Assembly (NCBI GenBank): GCA_009744235.1
Contig: WPHV01000001.1
Location: forward strand, 372,001 to 436,000
Length of the DNA: 64,000 nucleotides
Reading direction: 5' to 3'
From: Gillisella vitis
Lineage (GTDB): Bacteria; Pseudomonadota; Alphaproteobacteria; Rhizobiales; Rhizobiaceae
A program made the translations under genes and the position numbers. Positions 1-8,701 of the stretch are shown here, piece after piece. Position 1 is the first letter of the stretch; each line of letters opens with the position of its first letter. The notes beneath the pieces were generated by a model. That model searched no databases. It worked only from the letters and a program-made list of their open reading frames with translations, and had not been told where the DNA came from.

Positions 1-1350
1 GCGCAGGCCGGGCGTGATCGAAACGGGGCTGTTGCCGAGCGAAATCTTGTCCTCGACAAAGGCGCCGAGCTTGTAGGAATTCACGTCAGGCGAATAGGAC
101 TGGTTGGTGTGGTAATAGGCGCAACCCGATACGTAAGTGACTGAGCAGGTGTCCTGACCGGCGAGATAATAGCTACTCTGACTGAAGCGGATGTCAGCGC
201 CGAAGGTCAGCTTGTGGTTCAGAGCGCCGGTGCTGAAATCAGAATTGGCATAGGAGTTCAACCCGATGTCGCGCTGCTCACTTTCCATGAACCGCTCATA
301 AATGCCGATTGGAGCCGTCAGACGGTAGCTGGATGTGCCTTCCACGCGGGTGGCGCGCTGCCAATAGAGGGTGGCGAAGGCGCTGTCGATCCAGCTATCG
401 GCAGAGGTACTGTCATAGACGTAGTCAAGCGAAACCCGATCGCGGCCCTTGTCCTGGATATAATCGTAATCACCAGCGCGATAGGTCGTGCCGTAGCCGG
501 TATTGGACTTGTAATCCTTCTTGGAATTATAGTCGTAATGCTCTGCTGTCAGGCCGATCGTATGCCCGCCTTCCAGCTCCTGACGGATCTTGAACAGGAA
601 ATTGCGGTCGTTATAACTCATCGGATCGGCCTCGGTCCGGGTGGAGCCTGTGCCGCCGACGTCACCGGTCGTCTCGGTCTCATGGCCGTATTTGTAGGAA
701 GACTGGAACAGTACCGAGGTATTGCCGAATTTCTTGGCAATAGCGCCTGAGGCGGTGAGCGAGCGGTCCGAGCCGTCATAGCCGAGCTTGGCGATGCCGC
801 CAAAGCTCTTGCCGTCGCCAATCAGGTCTTCCGGCTCATAGGTATGCAGGAGCAACGCACCGCCGAGCGCGCCGGACCCGGCGCGGCTGGAATCGGCGCT
901 GTGCAGCACATCCACCGACGACAGCGAATTGAAATCATAGGTATCGGCACCGCCGCCATAGCTATAAACGCTATCGAAGAAATACGGCACGGGAATGCCA
1001 TCAATGGTGGTCAGCACCCGGTCAGCTTCCAGTCCGCGAATGTTGACGCTCTTGGAATTCTTCACATAGGTCACACTCGGCTCGACCGTATTGCCGAGGT
1101 CATCGACGTCATCGATCTGCTTCTTCTGCAATTGTTCAGCCGAGGTATGGGTCGCCACCGGCGTGTCTTCCACGGAACCCTTTACAACCTTCTGGCCCTT
1201 GACGGTGATGGTCGAAAGCTCGGTCTGGCTGTTGGAGCCACCGTTTTCCTCCGTTTTTGCCGCTTCCTGCGCGATGACAGGCACGGCCGCATAGAAGGAG
1301 CAAAGTGCCGTGCAGGCAAGCAGAACAGGTCGAATTCCCCGAAAAGACAT
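1..1350 (-). CDS. TonB-dependent receptor, heme/hemoglobin/transferrin type (partial, C-terminus outside window)
   Basis: The first 450 codons are in the window and the reading frame runs off the left edge. The product is an outer-membrane gated channel for iron or heme ligands powered by TonB-ExbBD. It starts MSFRGIRPVLLACTALC with a signal peptide likely cut near residue 27 (VIA-Q). A TonB-box-like stretch (TELSTITVKGQ, about 43-53) is followed by a plug domain with VNIRGLEADRVLTTIDGIP (about 101-119) and GSGALGGALLL, typical of the TonB-hemoglobin/transferrin/lactoferrin receptor family. Aromatic-rich beta strands follow. Two TGA-N9-TCA motifs lie 135-176 bp upstream of the start, which points to iron control by RirA. 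The barrel residues that define the ligand are outside the window, so heme is a family-level inference. Confidence 0.9.
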   Translation of the reverse strand, partial: MSFRGIRPVLLACTALCSFYAAVPVIAQEAAKTEENGGSNSQTELSTITVKGQKVVKGSVEDTPVATHTSAEQLQKKQIDDVDDLGNTVEPSVTYVKNSKSVNIRGLEADRVLTTIDGIPVPYFFDSVYSYGGGADTYDFNSLSSVDVLHSADSSRAGSGALGGALLLHTYEPEDLIGDGKSFGGIAKLGYDGSDRSLTASGAIAKKFGNTSVLFQSSYKYGHETETTGDVGGTGSTRTEADPMSYNDRNFLFKIRQELEGGHTIGLTAEHYDYNSKKDYKSNTGYGTTYRAGDYDYIQDKGRDRVSLDYVYDSTSADSWIDSAFATLYWQRATRVEGTSSYRLTAPIGIYERFMESEQRDIGLNSYANSDFSTGALNHKLTFGADIRFSQSSYYLAGQDTCSVTYVSGCAYYHTNQSYSPDVNSYKLGAFVEDKISLGNSPVSITPGLR

Positions 1351-1484
1351 GGTGCAAACTTTCAATACGGCGCACGAAACCCCTCGGCTGCAGGGCAGTG
1401 CAGCCGGCTTCGCACGCAATTGGTCGTCCCCGAAACAAGCCGCCGTCAGAAAAGACGCGCCTCAATTCGGACACTTATTAAACA

Positions 1485-1499
1485 TGATTTTTTATGTCA
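1485..1499. promoter_or_regulatory. RirA IRO box, distal copy (TGA-N9-TCA)
   Basis: TGA at 1485-1487 and TCA at 1497-1499 are separated by exactly nine bases in an A+T-rich stretch upstream of the TonB receptor. This matches the known IRO consensus for RirA, the rhizobial iron-sulfur Rrf2 repressor. Confidence 0.6.
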
Positions 1500-1509
1500 A
1501 GATTAAAAA

Positions 1510-1529
1510 CATGATTAAATAAATCATGT
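1510..1529. promoter_or_regulatory. RirA IRO box, proximal to fhs end (perfect palindrome)
   Basis: TGA at 1512-1514, nine bases, and TCA at 1524-1526 form the IRO core. The core sits in a perfect inverted repeat, aacatgatt then aatcatgtt with a five-base spacer (1508-1530). It lies 27 bp, about 2.5 helical turns, from the other box. Confidence 0.65.
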
Positions 1530-1573
1530 TATATTTTGCACTTTAGTGATGTAAAGCAACGCAGCACTATTCT

Positions 1574-3241
1574 TTAAAACAGGCCTTCGACCAGTCCATT
1601 ATCATCAAGCCGGATGGTTTCGGCGGCCGGCTTTCTCGGCAGGCCGGGCATGGTCATGATATCGCCGGTGATGGCCACCACGAAACCAGCGCCGGCTGAT
1701 AGACGCACGTCGCGCACATGCACGTCATGGCCATCGGGAGCGCCGAGCAGCGAGGGGTCGGTGGAGAAGGAATATTGGGTCTTGGCGATGCAGACCGGCA
1801 GGTTGCCATAGCCCATGGCCTCGAACTGGGCGAGTTGGTCGATGACAGCGCGGTCCGCCGTCACGCTCCCCGCCCGATAGATCCGCTTGGCGACCGTCTC
1901 GATCTTGGCAAACAGCGACATGTCGTCTGGGTAAAGCGGTTGGAAATCGGCAATGCCGCTATCGGCCATGGCCGCCACTTTCCTCGCCAGGTCCTCAATG
2001 CCCGCACCCCCTTCGGCCCAATGGCGGCAGAGCACGGCTTCAACGCCGATACTGGCGGCATAATCCTGAAGGGCGGCGATTTCCGCCGGCGTATCCGACA
2101 GGAAATGGTTGATGGCGACGATAACAGGCACGCCAAAGCCCCGGACATTTTCCACATGCCGCCCAAGGTTGACAGCACCACGGACCAGAGCGCCTACATC
2201 TTCGCGGCCAAGCTCCGTTTTGGCAACACCGCCATTCATCTTCAGCGCCCGCACCGTCGCAACGATGACAGCCGCTGCCGGGCGCAGACCGGCCTTACGG
2301 CATTTGATATCGAAGAATTTTTCAGCGCCAAGATCGGCGCCGAAGCCCGCTTCCGTCACCACGTAATCGGCAAGCTTCAGGGCGGCCCTTGTCGCCACCA
2401 CCGAATTGCAGCCGTGGGCGATATTGGCAAACGGGCCGCCATGCACCAGCGCCGGATTGTTTTCCAGCGTCTGCACCAGATTGGGCTGCATCGCCTCTTT
2501 CAGCAGCACCGTCATGGCTTGATGGGCGTGGATGTCGCGGGCATGCACAGGCGTCTTGTCACGCCGGTAGCCGATGACGATCTGGCCCAACCGCTCTTCC
2601 AGATCGGCCAGATCACGGGCCAGACAGAGGACGGCCATCACTTCGGAAGCAACCGTGATATCGAAGCCGGTTTCGCGCGGAAAGCCGTTGCGCACGCCAC
2701 CCAAGGCACCAACCATCTCGCGCAGTGCCCGGTCATTCATGTCCACCACCCGGCGCCAGGCGATACGGCGCGTATCGAGATCCTGTTCATTGCCCCAGTA
2801 AATATGGTTATCGATCATCGCCGCCAGCAGATTATGCGCGGAGGTGATGGCATGGAAATCGCCGGTGAAATGCAGATTGATGTCTTCCATCGGCACGACC
2901 TGCGCCCGCCCGCCCCCGGCAGCGCCACCCTTGACCCCGAAGCACGGACCAAGCGACGGCTCACGCACGCAGACCATGGCCTTGGCGCCGATGCGGTTCA
3001 ACCCGTCCACCAAGCCGACCGTGGTCGTCGTCTTGCCCTCGCCTGCTGGTGTCGGATTGATTGCCGTCACCAGAATGAGCTTGCCATCCCGGCGATCCGC
3101 CAGCGAGTGCAGGAATGAAGCGCTGATCTTAGCCTTGTCATGGCCATAGGGCTGCAAATCACCGGGGCTGATTCCCAAACGCTCGCCAATCTGCGTGATC
3201 GCGAGCTTCGATGCTGCACGTGCAATTTCAATATCCGACAT
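1574..3241 (-). CDS. fhs: formate--tetrahydrofolate ligase
   Basis: Catalyses ATP-dependent ligation of formate to tetrahydrofolate, giving 10-formyl-THF for one-carbon metabolism in the cytoplasm. The 555-residue product has the family's usual length. It shows the nucleotide-binding [14 protein letters not shown] at about residues 64-77, [21 protein letters not shown], and the C-terminal [12 protein letters not shown] signature. I chose the ATG at 3241 ([12 protein letters not shown]) because AAGAGG lies just upstream and it matches the family N-terminus. A longer in-frame extension to 3334 has a poor, basic, Cys-rich sequence. It is transcribed alone, towards the TonB receptor, with divergent regulators upstream. 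Confidence 0.96.
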   Translation of the reverse strand: MSDIEIARAASKLAITQIGERLGISPGDLQPYGHDKAKISASFLHSLADRRDGKLILVTAINPTPAGEGKTTTTVGLVDGLNRIGAKAMVCVREPSLGPCFGVKGGAAGGGRAQVVPMEDINLHFTGDFHAITSAHNLLAAMIDNHIYWGNEQDLDTRRIAWRRVVDMNDRALREMVGALGGVRNGFPRETGFDITVASEVMAVLCLARDLADLEERLGQIVIGYRRDKTPVHARDIHAHQAMTVLLKEAMQPNLVQTLENNPALVHGGPFANIAHGCNSVVATRAALKLADYVVTEAGFGADLGAEKFFDIKCRKAGLRPAAAVIVATVRALKMNGGVAKTELGREDVGALVRGAVNLGRHVENVRGFGVPVIVAINHFLSDTPAEIAALQDYAASIGVEAVLCRHWAEGGAGIEDLARKVAAMADSGIADFQPLYPDDMSLFAKIETVAKRIYRAGSVTADRAVIDQLAQFEAMGYGNLPVCIAKTQYSFSTDPSLLGAPDGHDVHVRDVRLSAGAGFVVAITGDIMTMPGLPRKPAAETIRLDDNGLVEGLF

Positions 3242-3348
3242 CAGCCTCTTAACCCTGTCTCTACACCGTTTCCGGCACATATCCTTCAAACAGCTCGTGC
3301 TAAAGCGCTGTAGCACTTTAAACCTGCCGCGCATTTACCCTTTATATC

Positions 3349-3454
3349 AAGTCCTCAAGATGCTCACGCATCCCTGCCGCGAAAGCGTTGAAAATATCGC
3401 AAAGGCATCAGTTGCTTGGGATATTTGCAAAGGCAATACGATTGTCCATCTTCC
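3349..3454. repeat. intergenic palindromic repeat, copy A
   Basis: Begins aagtcctcaagatgctcacg, contains inverted arms aaatatc (3392-3398) and gatattt around a core catcagttgctt, and ends ccatcttcc. The element at 63028-63112 shares the same head (aagtct-gaagatgctcccg), the core (ccagtggctt) and the end (ccatcttc), but has a shorter middle. Two related copies in one window indicate a dispersed family. Confidence 0.55.
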
Positions 3455-3646
3455 ATGGCGCATCGTATTACCGCATAATTCAGCGCGCCCGGTAGAGCGC
3501 GACACAAAAATTCTCGTGCGTGCGGAAAATCTCGGTCACCCACCCCTGGCGAGCTCATCGGCAGGGGCAAAAGAACAGGCTAAATCATCATAAAAGCCCT
3601 GCATGATGCATCCCATTTTAAGGTGGGATTTTACGGATAAGGAGTT

Positions 3647-3721
3647 ATGCAGGCATTAAGCGCGGCAAGCTCAACAGAAGGCGCTTATTTTCGCAAGACA
3701 CGTTATTACCTTGACTTTTAG
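3647..3721 (+). CDS. possible 24-residue small ORF upstream of the LuxR-type gene
   Basis: An ATG at 3647 follows AAGGAG with a short two-base spacing and opens MQALSAASSTEGAYFRKT, ending YYLDF before TAG. A short inverted repeat (tcccatttt/aaggtggga) lies about 20 bp upstream. It could be a leader peptide for the downstream regulator or chance. The spacing is sub-optimal and I recognise no family. Confidence 0.2.
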   Translation: MQALSAASSTEGAYFRKTRYYLDF

Positions 3722-4007
3722 GGGGACCGGCGCTCATTTAACACTCACTTCAATGCATTTCCGACCGCATGGACGTGGAAGCGCCACAGTGGAAGAAATG
3801 CAACTGAAGGCAAGCATTGGCACAACCAGTTCAATTAAAGCGAAAGATATATATTTTTTCGCTAATGAGTTCACAGGGTTTTGAAAGACATTTTTTGAAA
3901 TTAATCGATAAGAACTTTCGAAAGCTCTAGGATTTAATATATAAAATCTCCCTATACCCGCTTCGTCGCCAAACCCACCGCCCTTACCTCAAATTCAGTC
4001 GCCCCTC

Positions 4008-4733
4008 ATGTTGATCGCCGAGCGCCAGACACTGCTCAGTACAGAAATAACCGCAATGGAAAGCCGCGAGCATTGTGCGGAGATCCTGCGCACTGTTGCC
4101 CAGGCGTTTGGCCTGTCGCATGGCAGTATCATGCTCGCCCCTTCTGCGACCGATGTGCATCTCATGCCGCTAGTCATGGAAACCACCTTGCCGATGGAAT
4201 TCGGCCATGAATTCGACCGCCACCAGTTCGTAAAATTCTGTCCGGTGGTCAAGAAATTTGCCGGCTCGATCCTGCCACGAACTTGGGACATGAAATTCAG
4301 GGAACCTGATGACATGGCCGAGGAATGGCCGCCAGCCATGCGCGACCTGATGGTGCGGTTCAAACTGATCGTCGGTGTTGTCTTCATTTTTCCCTCCCTT
4401 GATTCCCGGCTGTATTTCATGCGGTTCGATGGGGACCGCTCGCCTCTCTCCCAATGCGAAGTCAATGAACTGGGCATGCTGGCAATGGCGGTTTTCGACA
4501 CCTATGATCGCCTACGCCGCAGGGAATTGATGAATGTCGATGTTCTCTCAGTGCGCGAGTTGGAAGTGCTTCGCTGGACGGCGCAGGGCAAAACCTCGGT
4601 GGAAATCGGCCAGATCCTGAGCCTCTCCGACCACACCATAAACGCGTATATGACAACAGCTATGAAAAAGCTGGATTGCGTCAACCGGACGCAATTGGTA
4701 GCAAAGGCCATTAGGCTGAAGCTCATTCAATAA
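4008..4733 (+). CDS. LuxR-family transcriptional regulator (solo)
   Basis: A 241-residue protein with an N-terminal autoinducer-binding-like fold (about 20-165) and a C-terminal GerE/LuxR helix-turn-helix (179-240: LSVRELEVLRWTAQGKTSVE ... SDHTINAYMTTAMKKL). The HTH keeps the invariant Glu, Leu and Gly of the family. In the ligand pocket the segment FGHEFDRHQFVKFCPVV has Phe and Cys where AHL receptors usually carry Tyr/Trp and the amide-binding Asp (the DP motif), so ordinary acyl-homoserine-lactone binding is doubtful. No luxI-type synthase is nearby. A. vitis LuxR solos such as AviR/AvhR are possible relatives, but I cannot assign one. It is followed 39 bp later by a PAS gene. Confidence 0.85.
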   Translation: MLIAERQTLLSTEITAMESREHCAEILRTVAQAFGLSHGSIMLAPSATDVHLMPLVMETTLPMEFGHEFDRHQFVKFCPVVKKFAGSILPRTWDMKFREPDDMAEEWPPAMRDLMVRFKLIVGVVFIFPSLDSRLYFMRFDGDRSPLSQCEVNELGMLAMAVFDTYDRLRRRELMNVDVLSVRELEVLRWTAQGKTSVEIGQILSLSDHTINAYMTTAMKKLDCVNRTQLVAKAIRLKLIQ

Positions 4734-4772
4734 TTCATTTGCTTCAGCCAAGCCAAAAGGGAGGCTTTTCAC

Positions 4773-5222
4773 TTGGCTTGGCGCTCGAACAAACCGCGGC
4801 CTTGTCCGCTTCAAGATTTTCATTCAATTGGATTGCAGGAATGTGATGTCGTCAATCTCACCCAGGCCATGAATATCTGTGGCTTCTGGCGACTGGATAT
4901 AGATCAGGGCCATTTATATGGCACGCCGCATGTTTCGAAGCTCTACGAGCTAGACCATTCTGAAGGTCCATTGAATGTAAAGGATCTTTGCGACCGTATG
5001 CACCCGCAGGACGTAGACCAGGTGATGGACAGCTATTATCGTGCCGCCACCAGTCGTGGTGTTTTCCACAGTATCCACCGGATCATCACCACAAGCGGTA
5101 CCTTGAAATATATTCGTACCGTCGGTCTCTATCATCCCGTGGAAGGAGGATCAGGCGAATATCGCGGCATGCTGCATGAGTTGTTTCAACTGGAGCCTAC
5201 GGCAAGCTTCATCGAATTATAA
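4773..5222 (+). CDS. PAS-fold (PAS_3-like) small sensory protein
   Basis: A 149-residue soluble protein made almost wholly of one PAS domain. It has the GFWRLDIDQGHLYGTPHVSKL start, a central MHPQDVDQVMDSYYRA helix, and the closing FHSIHRIITTSGTLKYIRTVG strand pair characteristic of the PAS_3/PAC fold. No output domain is visible. I place the start at TTG 4773 because GGGAGG sits eight bases upstream, an ideal spacing. A later ATG at Met33 would cut into the domain. The gene follows the LuxR-type regulator closely on the same strand and may be co-transcribed. Function is inferred only as ligand or partner sensing. Confidence 0.7.
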   Translation: MAWRSNKPRPCPLQDFHSIGLQECDVVNLTQAMNICGFWRLDIDQGHLYGTPHVSKLYELDHSEGPLNVKDLCDRMHPQDVDQVMDSYYRAATSRGVFHSIHRIITTSGTLKYIRTVGLYHPVEGGSGEYRGMLHELFQLEPTASFIEL

Positions 5223-5227
5223 GACAA

Positions 5228-5252
5228 GGCCCGGCGGTCTGTCCGCCGGGCC
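5228..5252. terminator. bidirectional hairpin terminator
   Basis: A perfect 10-bp G+C-rich stem, ggcccggcgg / ccgccgggcc, with a five-base loop lies just after the PAS gene stop and just before the end of the convergent DUF2333 gene. Confidence 0.7.
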
Positions 5253-5260
5253 ATTGACCG

Positions 5261-6370
5261 TCAGCGTTGCAGAACGGCTCGCAATTCCACCATGTTGGCG
5301 CGTACGCGCAACGTGTAGAAGCCCATGGTTGAGAGATGGTTCGGCATGAACAGCCCGTCCTCGCTACCGTTGGAAACAATTATCGGTTGAACCTTGAGTG
5401 CGGCCTCGAACTGCTTTTCCAGCTCTGCCCAGATCGCCGTCAGGTTACGCTCGCGCACCACATCGATGAAATCGGCCTTTGCCGCCTGAAACAGGGCGTA
5501 TTGTCCATAGAGTTGGCCATAGGCGAACCAGAAACGGTCGTCGGCCCGCGTGTCGAACCAGCCGCCATTATGCTCTTCCGAGCGGCGGCGCAAAATGTCG
5601 GATGTGTTACCGAGGTCGCTGGCCAATCCATCGAGCAGTTTGACGAGATTGTCAGCCCGGGCATCGAACACCGCCTTGCAGGTCTCGAGATCGGAATTAA
5701 ACCCACGCCAGCTGGTGATTGCGGCGCGATAATAGCTTGGCGTCGGCGTCTTGAACCCGAAAGGATTGGAGCCGAAATACCAGGTGCCTTCGTTGAACTG
5801 GATATTGCCACGCGCATCCTGCAGATCGGTGTTGATACCGGAAGTACCCCTCACCCGGCCAAGATCGTCGGCCAATACGATGCCAACCCGGCGCGCCACC
5901 TGATTGATACCGCGCTGGAACGAGGCCTTGTTGTCAAAGAACGGCGTGTCATCCCAGCTCATCCCGAACAGGCCAAGCTTGTAGAGCAGCGTCGAAGACA
6001 CCCAGACATTCTGGTTGACGTTGGAATCCGTCAGGTCGGCAACCGTGGTGACGATAGCGGAATTCTGGCAGGTGCCGGGCTTGTCGGCGATCTGCTGTCC
6101 GGCGGCGACCTTGCGGTCGGCAAAGCCATAGGCCTTGGCGAAGGCTGGATCAAAGCCATACCAGACCTGGGTGCGCCACAAAAACTGCCCGTAAGCAGCA
6201 ATCAGTACCAGCACAATCAGCGCGACGGAGCCACGGAAAATATAGGCCCGCTTGCCCGCTTCGCTATGGCGGGCGCGGAAGGGCCAGGCCACCGCCGTAT
6301 AGAGAAGATTACCGCTGCGCCGAAGCGCTCCCCAGAGCCCTCGGAAAAACCCCGTTAGCGCATTCAGCAT
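5261..6370 (-). CDS. DUF2333 family membrane-anchored protein
   Basis: A 369-residue protein with one N-terminal membrane helix (IFRGSVALIVLVLIAAYGQFL, about 43-63) and a large presumably periplasmic domain containing WYGFDPAFAKAYGF, GSNPFGFKTPTPSYYRAA and FGMSWDDTPFFDN, features of the uncharacterised DUF2333 family found in rhizobia. The ATG at 6370 (MLNALTGFFRGL) has GGGAGA upstream. A GTG at 6427 would add 19 residues without a clear ribosome-binding site. It stands alone, convergent with the PAS gene. No enzymatic motif is recognisable, so function is unknown. Confidence 0.8.
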   Translation of the reverse strand: MLNALTGFFRGLWGALRRSGNLLYTAVAWPFRARHSEAGKRAYIFRGSVALIVLVLIAAYGQFLWRTQVWYGFDPAFAKAYGFADRKVAAGQQIADKPGTCQNSAIVTTVADLTDSNVNQNVWVSSTLLYKLGLFGMSWDDTPFFDNKASFQRGINQVARRVGIVLADDLGRVRGTSGINTDLQDARGNIQFNEGTWYFGSNPFGFKTPTPSYYRAAITSWRGFNSDLETCKAVFDARADNLVKLLDGLASDLGNTSDILRRRSEEHNGGWFDTRADDRFWFAYGQLYGQYALFQAAKADFIDVVRERNLTAIWAELEKQFEAALKVQPIIVSNGSEDGLFMPNHLSTMGFYTLRVRANMVELRAVLQR

Positions 6371-6561
6371 CTGCCCTGTCTCCCGTCTTGTGGTCATGGC
6401 AACGGCGGACGCCCGGCGTCCGGTCACTGCTCAACAGATATGTCTGCCCATCAACAATAACAACGACAAACCGCGTTTTTAACGACACAAGGTTTTCAGG
6501 TGGCGATATTTTTGAAAAACAACCGGTTGGACTTGTCGACTGTCAAATATCAGCGCACGCT

Positions 6562-7140
6562 TCACCCATTGAAGAGTTCATCCCAATGCAGGCGGCAGAA
6601 GGACACATATTTCTCATTGCCGCCAACTTCGATCTGCGCACCCTCGCGCATCACCTGGCCGCTGGCATCGAAGCGGGCATTCATCGTCGCCTTACGGCCG
6701 CAATGGCAGATCGTGCGGATTTCGCGCAATTCATCGGCGATGCCCAGCAGCAACCGGGAGGCGGGAAACAGTTGGCCCTGAAAATCCGTGCGCAGGCCAT
6801 AGGCCATGACCGGAATGTGCAGGCGGTCGGCAATCCGCGCCAATTGCCAGACATGGCCCTCACTCAAAAAATTGGCCTCGTCGACAAAAACGCAGGCAAT
6901 CGGCTCGATTGCATGCATGGCCTCGACCACGACAAACAGATCGGTTCCCGGCTCGAAGGTTTCGGCCGGGCTGGACAGCCCAATGCGGGACGCGACCCGG
7001 CCACGCCCGGCCCGATCATCCAGCGCAGCGACAAAGACCACCGTGCGCATGCCGCGCTCCTGATAATTATAGGAGGCCTGCAACAGCATGGTGGATTTAC
7101 CGGCATTCATGGCGGCATAATTGAAATAGAGCTTGGCCAT
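6562..7140 (-). CDS. tdk: thymidine kinase
   Basis: Phosphorylates thymidine to dTMP in the salvage pathway. The 192-residue product opens MAKLYFNYAAMNAGKSTMLLQ, which contains the P-loop (residues 12-19). It has the DEANF Walker-B-type motif (VDEANFL) and a zinc lasso formed by CHCGRK and SFCRLHW near the C-terminus, as expected for type II Tdk. A GTG two codons earlier (7146) is an equally placed alternative start, with AGGG upstream of both. It is monocistronic and divergent from the choline operon. Confidence 0.95.
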   Translation of the reverse strand: MAKLYFNYAAMNAGKSTMLLQASYNYQERGMRTVVFVAALDDRAGRGRVASRIGLSSPAETFEPGTDLFVVVEAMHAIEPIACVFVDEANFLSEGHVWQLARIADRLHIPVMAYGLRTDFQGQLFPASRLLLGIADELREIRTICHCGRKATMNARFDASGQVMREGAQIEVGGNEKYVSFCRLHWDELFNG

Positions 7141-7480
7141 TGGCACCGTTTCCCTGGGCTTTCGTGTCTCGCGCCGCCATGCAGCACAAAAACAGGGCGG
7201 CTTTAAACCGAAAAATCAAAATTCCCCCGATTTCTGCGCAGAGCAGAGGCGAAATCCCGGCCCGAGATGCACAGTGCCAAAAAAAATTCAAGGACGGGGA
7301 CAGCGGTTCGGCGCGCCTCTCGCCACGGGCTTTACCCCTGGATTTGCGGCGATGCAGCACATTTCTAAGGCGTGATGACAAAATGTCGCAAATGGCCCCT
7401 ATAGACCGGCGCGAACACGCAGGCTTGCCTCGGCTGTTTATGTATTGATAATGCCGGGAACTAAAAAAGGGAGCATAATA
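7141..7480. other. intergenic region, tdk/choX divergent promoters
   Basis: About 340 bp between divergent tdk and choX. Open frames here are short, lack ribosome-binding sites and read as non-protein-like. I see no distinct operator. Confidence 0.5.
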
Positions 7481-8452
7481 ATGCCGATTGCCAAGACACT
7501 GAAATTTGCACCGACGAAATACGCACTGGCCCTGGCCGGATGCGTGGCAGCACTCAGCCCCGCTGCCTATGCGGCTGAACCTGCCAGTTGCGGCACCGTT
7601 CGCATCTCGGATGTAGGCTGGACGGATCTGGCCTCCACAAATGCCTCCTTCGTCACCGTTCTGGAAGCACTGGGCTACAAGGCCGACGTCAAGACGCTCG
7701 GCGTGCCCGTGACCTATTCCTCGATGAAGAACAAGGATATCGACGTCTTCCTCGGCAATTGGATGCCAGCCCAGAAAGAAGCCATCCAGCAATATCTCGA
7801 CGACAAGTCGATCGATAGCGTCGCCGTCAATCTCGAAGGCGCAAAATACACGCTGGCCACCAATGCTGCCGGCGCCAAGCTCGGCATCAAGAGCTTCAAG
7901 GATGTCGCTGCTCATAAGGCCGAGCTTGATGGCAAGATCTACGGGATCGAGCCGGGCAATGAAGGCAATGGCATGATCGTGTCGCTGATCGACGGCGACA
8001 AGTTCGGCCTCAAGGGCTTCAACGTCGTGGAGTCCTCCGAACAGGGCATGTTGAGCCAAGTGACCCGCGCCGACAAGGAAAACAAGCCGGTGATCTTCCT
8101 GGCCTGGGCGCCGCATCCGATGAACACCGCCCACCAGATCACCTATCTCGCCGATGGCGATGACACGGTGTTCGGCCCCAATTACGGTGGCGCGACAGTT
8201 TACACGGTGGCGCGCGGCGGCTATGCCAAGGAATGTCCAAATGTTGGCAAGCTGCTGACCAACATGAAGTTTTCGCTCGACATGGAAAATGCCATTATGG
8301 GCAAGATCCTCGATGACGGCGAAGACGCCGACAAGGCTGCCAAGACCTGGCTGAAGGCCAACCCAACCGTGATCGAGCCCTGGCTGGCTGGCGTCACCAC
8401 CAAGGATGGCAAGGACGGCCTGGCGGCGGTCAAGACCAAGCTTGGCCTGTAA
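7481..8452 (+). CDS. choX: choline ABC transporter, periplasmic choline-binding protein
   Basis: The 323-residue solute-binding component of a type I ABC importer for choline, used for carbon, nitrogen or glycine-betaine synthesis. The signal peptide ends near AYA-A (about residue 31). Aromatic-cage residues known from Sinorhizobium ChoX are recognisable: GWTDL (Trp47, Asp49), FLGNWMPAQ, EPGNEGNG and AWAPHPMN. The ATG at 7481 (MPIAKTLKFAP) has GGGAG seven bases upstream. Upstream ATGs at 7445 and 7451 lack a good site. It is followed by choW and choV, with a 250-bp gap holding a dispersed repeat. Confidence 0.93.
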   Translation: MPIAKTLKFAPTKYALALAGCVAALSPAAYAAEPASCGTVRISDVGWTDLASTNASFVTVLEALGYKADVKTLGVPVTYSSMKNKDIDVFLGNWMPAQKEAIQQYLDDKSIDSVAVNLEGAKYTLATNAAGAKLGIKSFKDVAAHKAELDGKIYGIEPGNEGNGMIVSLIDGDKFGLKGFNVVESSEQGMLSQVTRADKENKPVIFLAWAPHPMNTAHQITYLADGDDTVFGPNYGGATVYTVARGGYAKECPNVGKLLTNMKFSLDMENAIMGKILDDGEDADKAAKTWLKANPTVIEPWLAGVTTKDGKDGLAAVKTKLGL

Positions 8453-8491
8453 CCACCACTGGCAGTCTATCCAATAATCGCCGTTGGCCGT

Positions 8492-8600
8492 CTGCAAATG
8501 GCACTTTCTACGCTTCCGGTACTCACGTGCGTTAAGTACGCTCCGTTCCGGTTCTCGAAATCACCATTTTCGCCAGGCCAGCAGCAATTCTTGAACAGAC
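8492..8600 (+). repeat. dispersed intergenic repeat, copy 1 (choX-choW gap)
   Basis: The roughly 109 bp from ctgcaaatggcactttctac to ttcttgaacagac match, in reverse complement, the element at 24775-24883. The longest shared run is ggttctcgaaatcaccattttcgcca, and only scattered substitutions occur elsewhere. It interrupts the spacing between two genes of one operon. Confidence 0.8.
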
Positions 8601-8701
8601 TGTGAACGATAGCGCCGGGGCGAAACATTGCGCCCTGGCACCGCTATTCCTTATTCTCTTTTTTACGCATTTCCTGCAAATGCTCGAAAGGATGCGTTTC
8701 A

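Larger units (their letters stand above)
3242..4007. other. intergenic region between fhs and the LuxR-type gene
   Basis: This 766-bp divergent region holds an imperfect palindromic element at 3349-3454 that has a relative at 63028-63112. It also holds a possible 24-codon leader ORF at 3647-3721 and an A+T-rich 3840-3960 stretch that probably carries the luxR promoter. I see no other gene. Confidence 0.6.

Noticed and set aside
214..750. A 178-codon + strand frame at the left edge
   Set aside because: It is antisense to the continuous TonB-receptor frame, which has a signal peptide, plug motifs and an upstream regulatory site.
1718..3118. A 466-codon + strand frame opposite fhs
   Set aside because: It is the complementary shadow of a high-G+C conserved gene, with His/Arg-rich composition and no domain.
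7097..8497. A 466-codon - strand frame opposite choX
   Set aside because: choX has a signal peptide, choline-cage residues and operon partners. The opposite frame has none.
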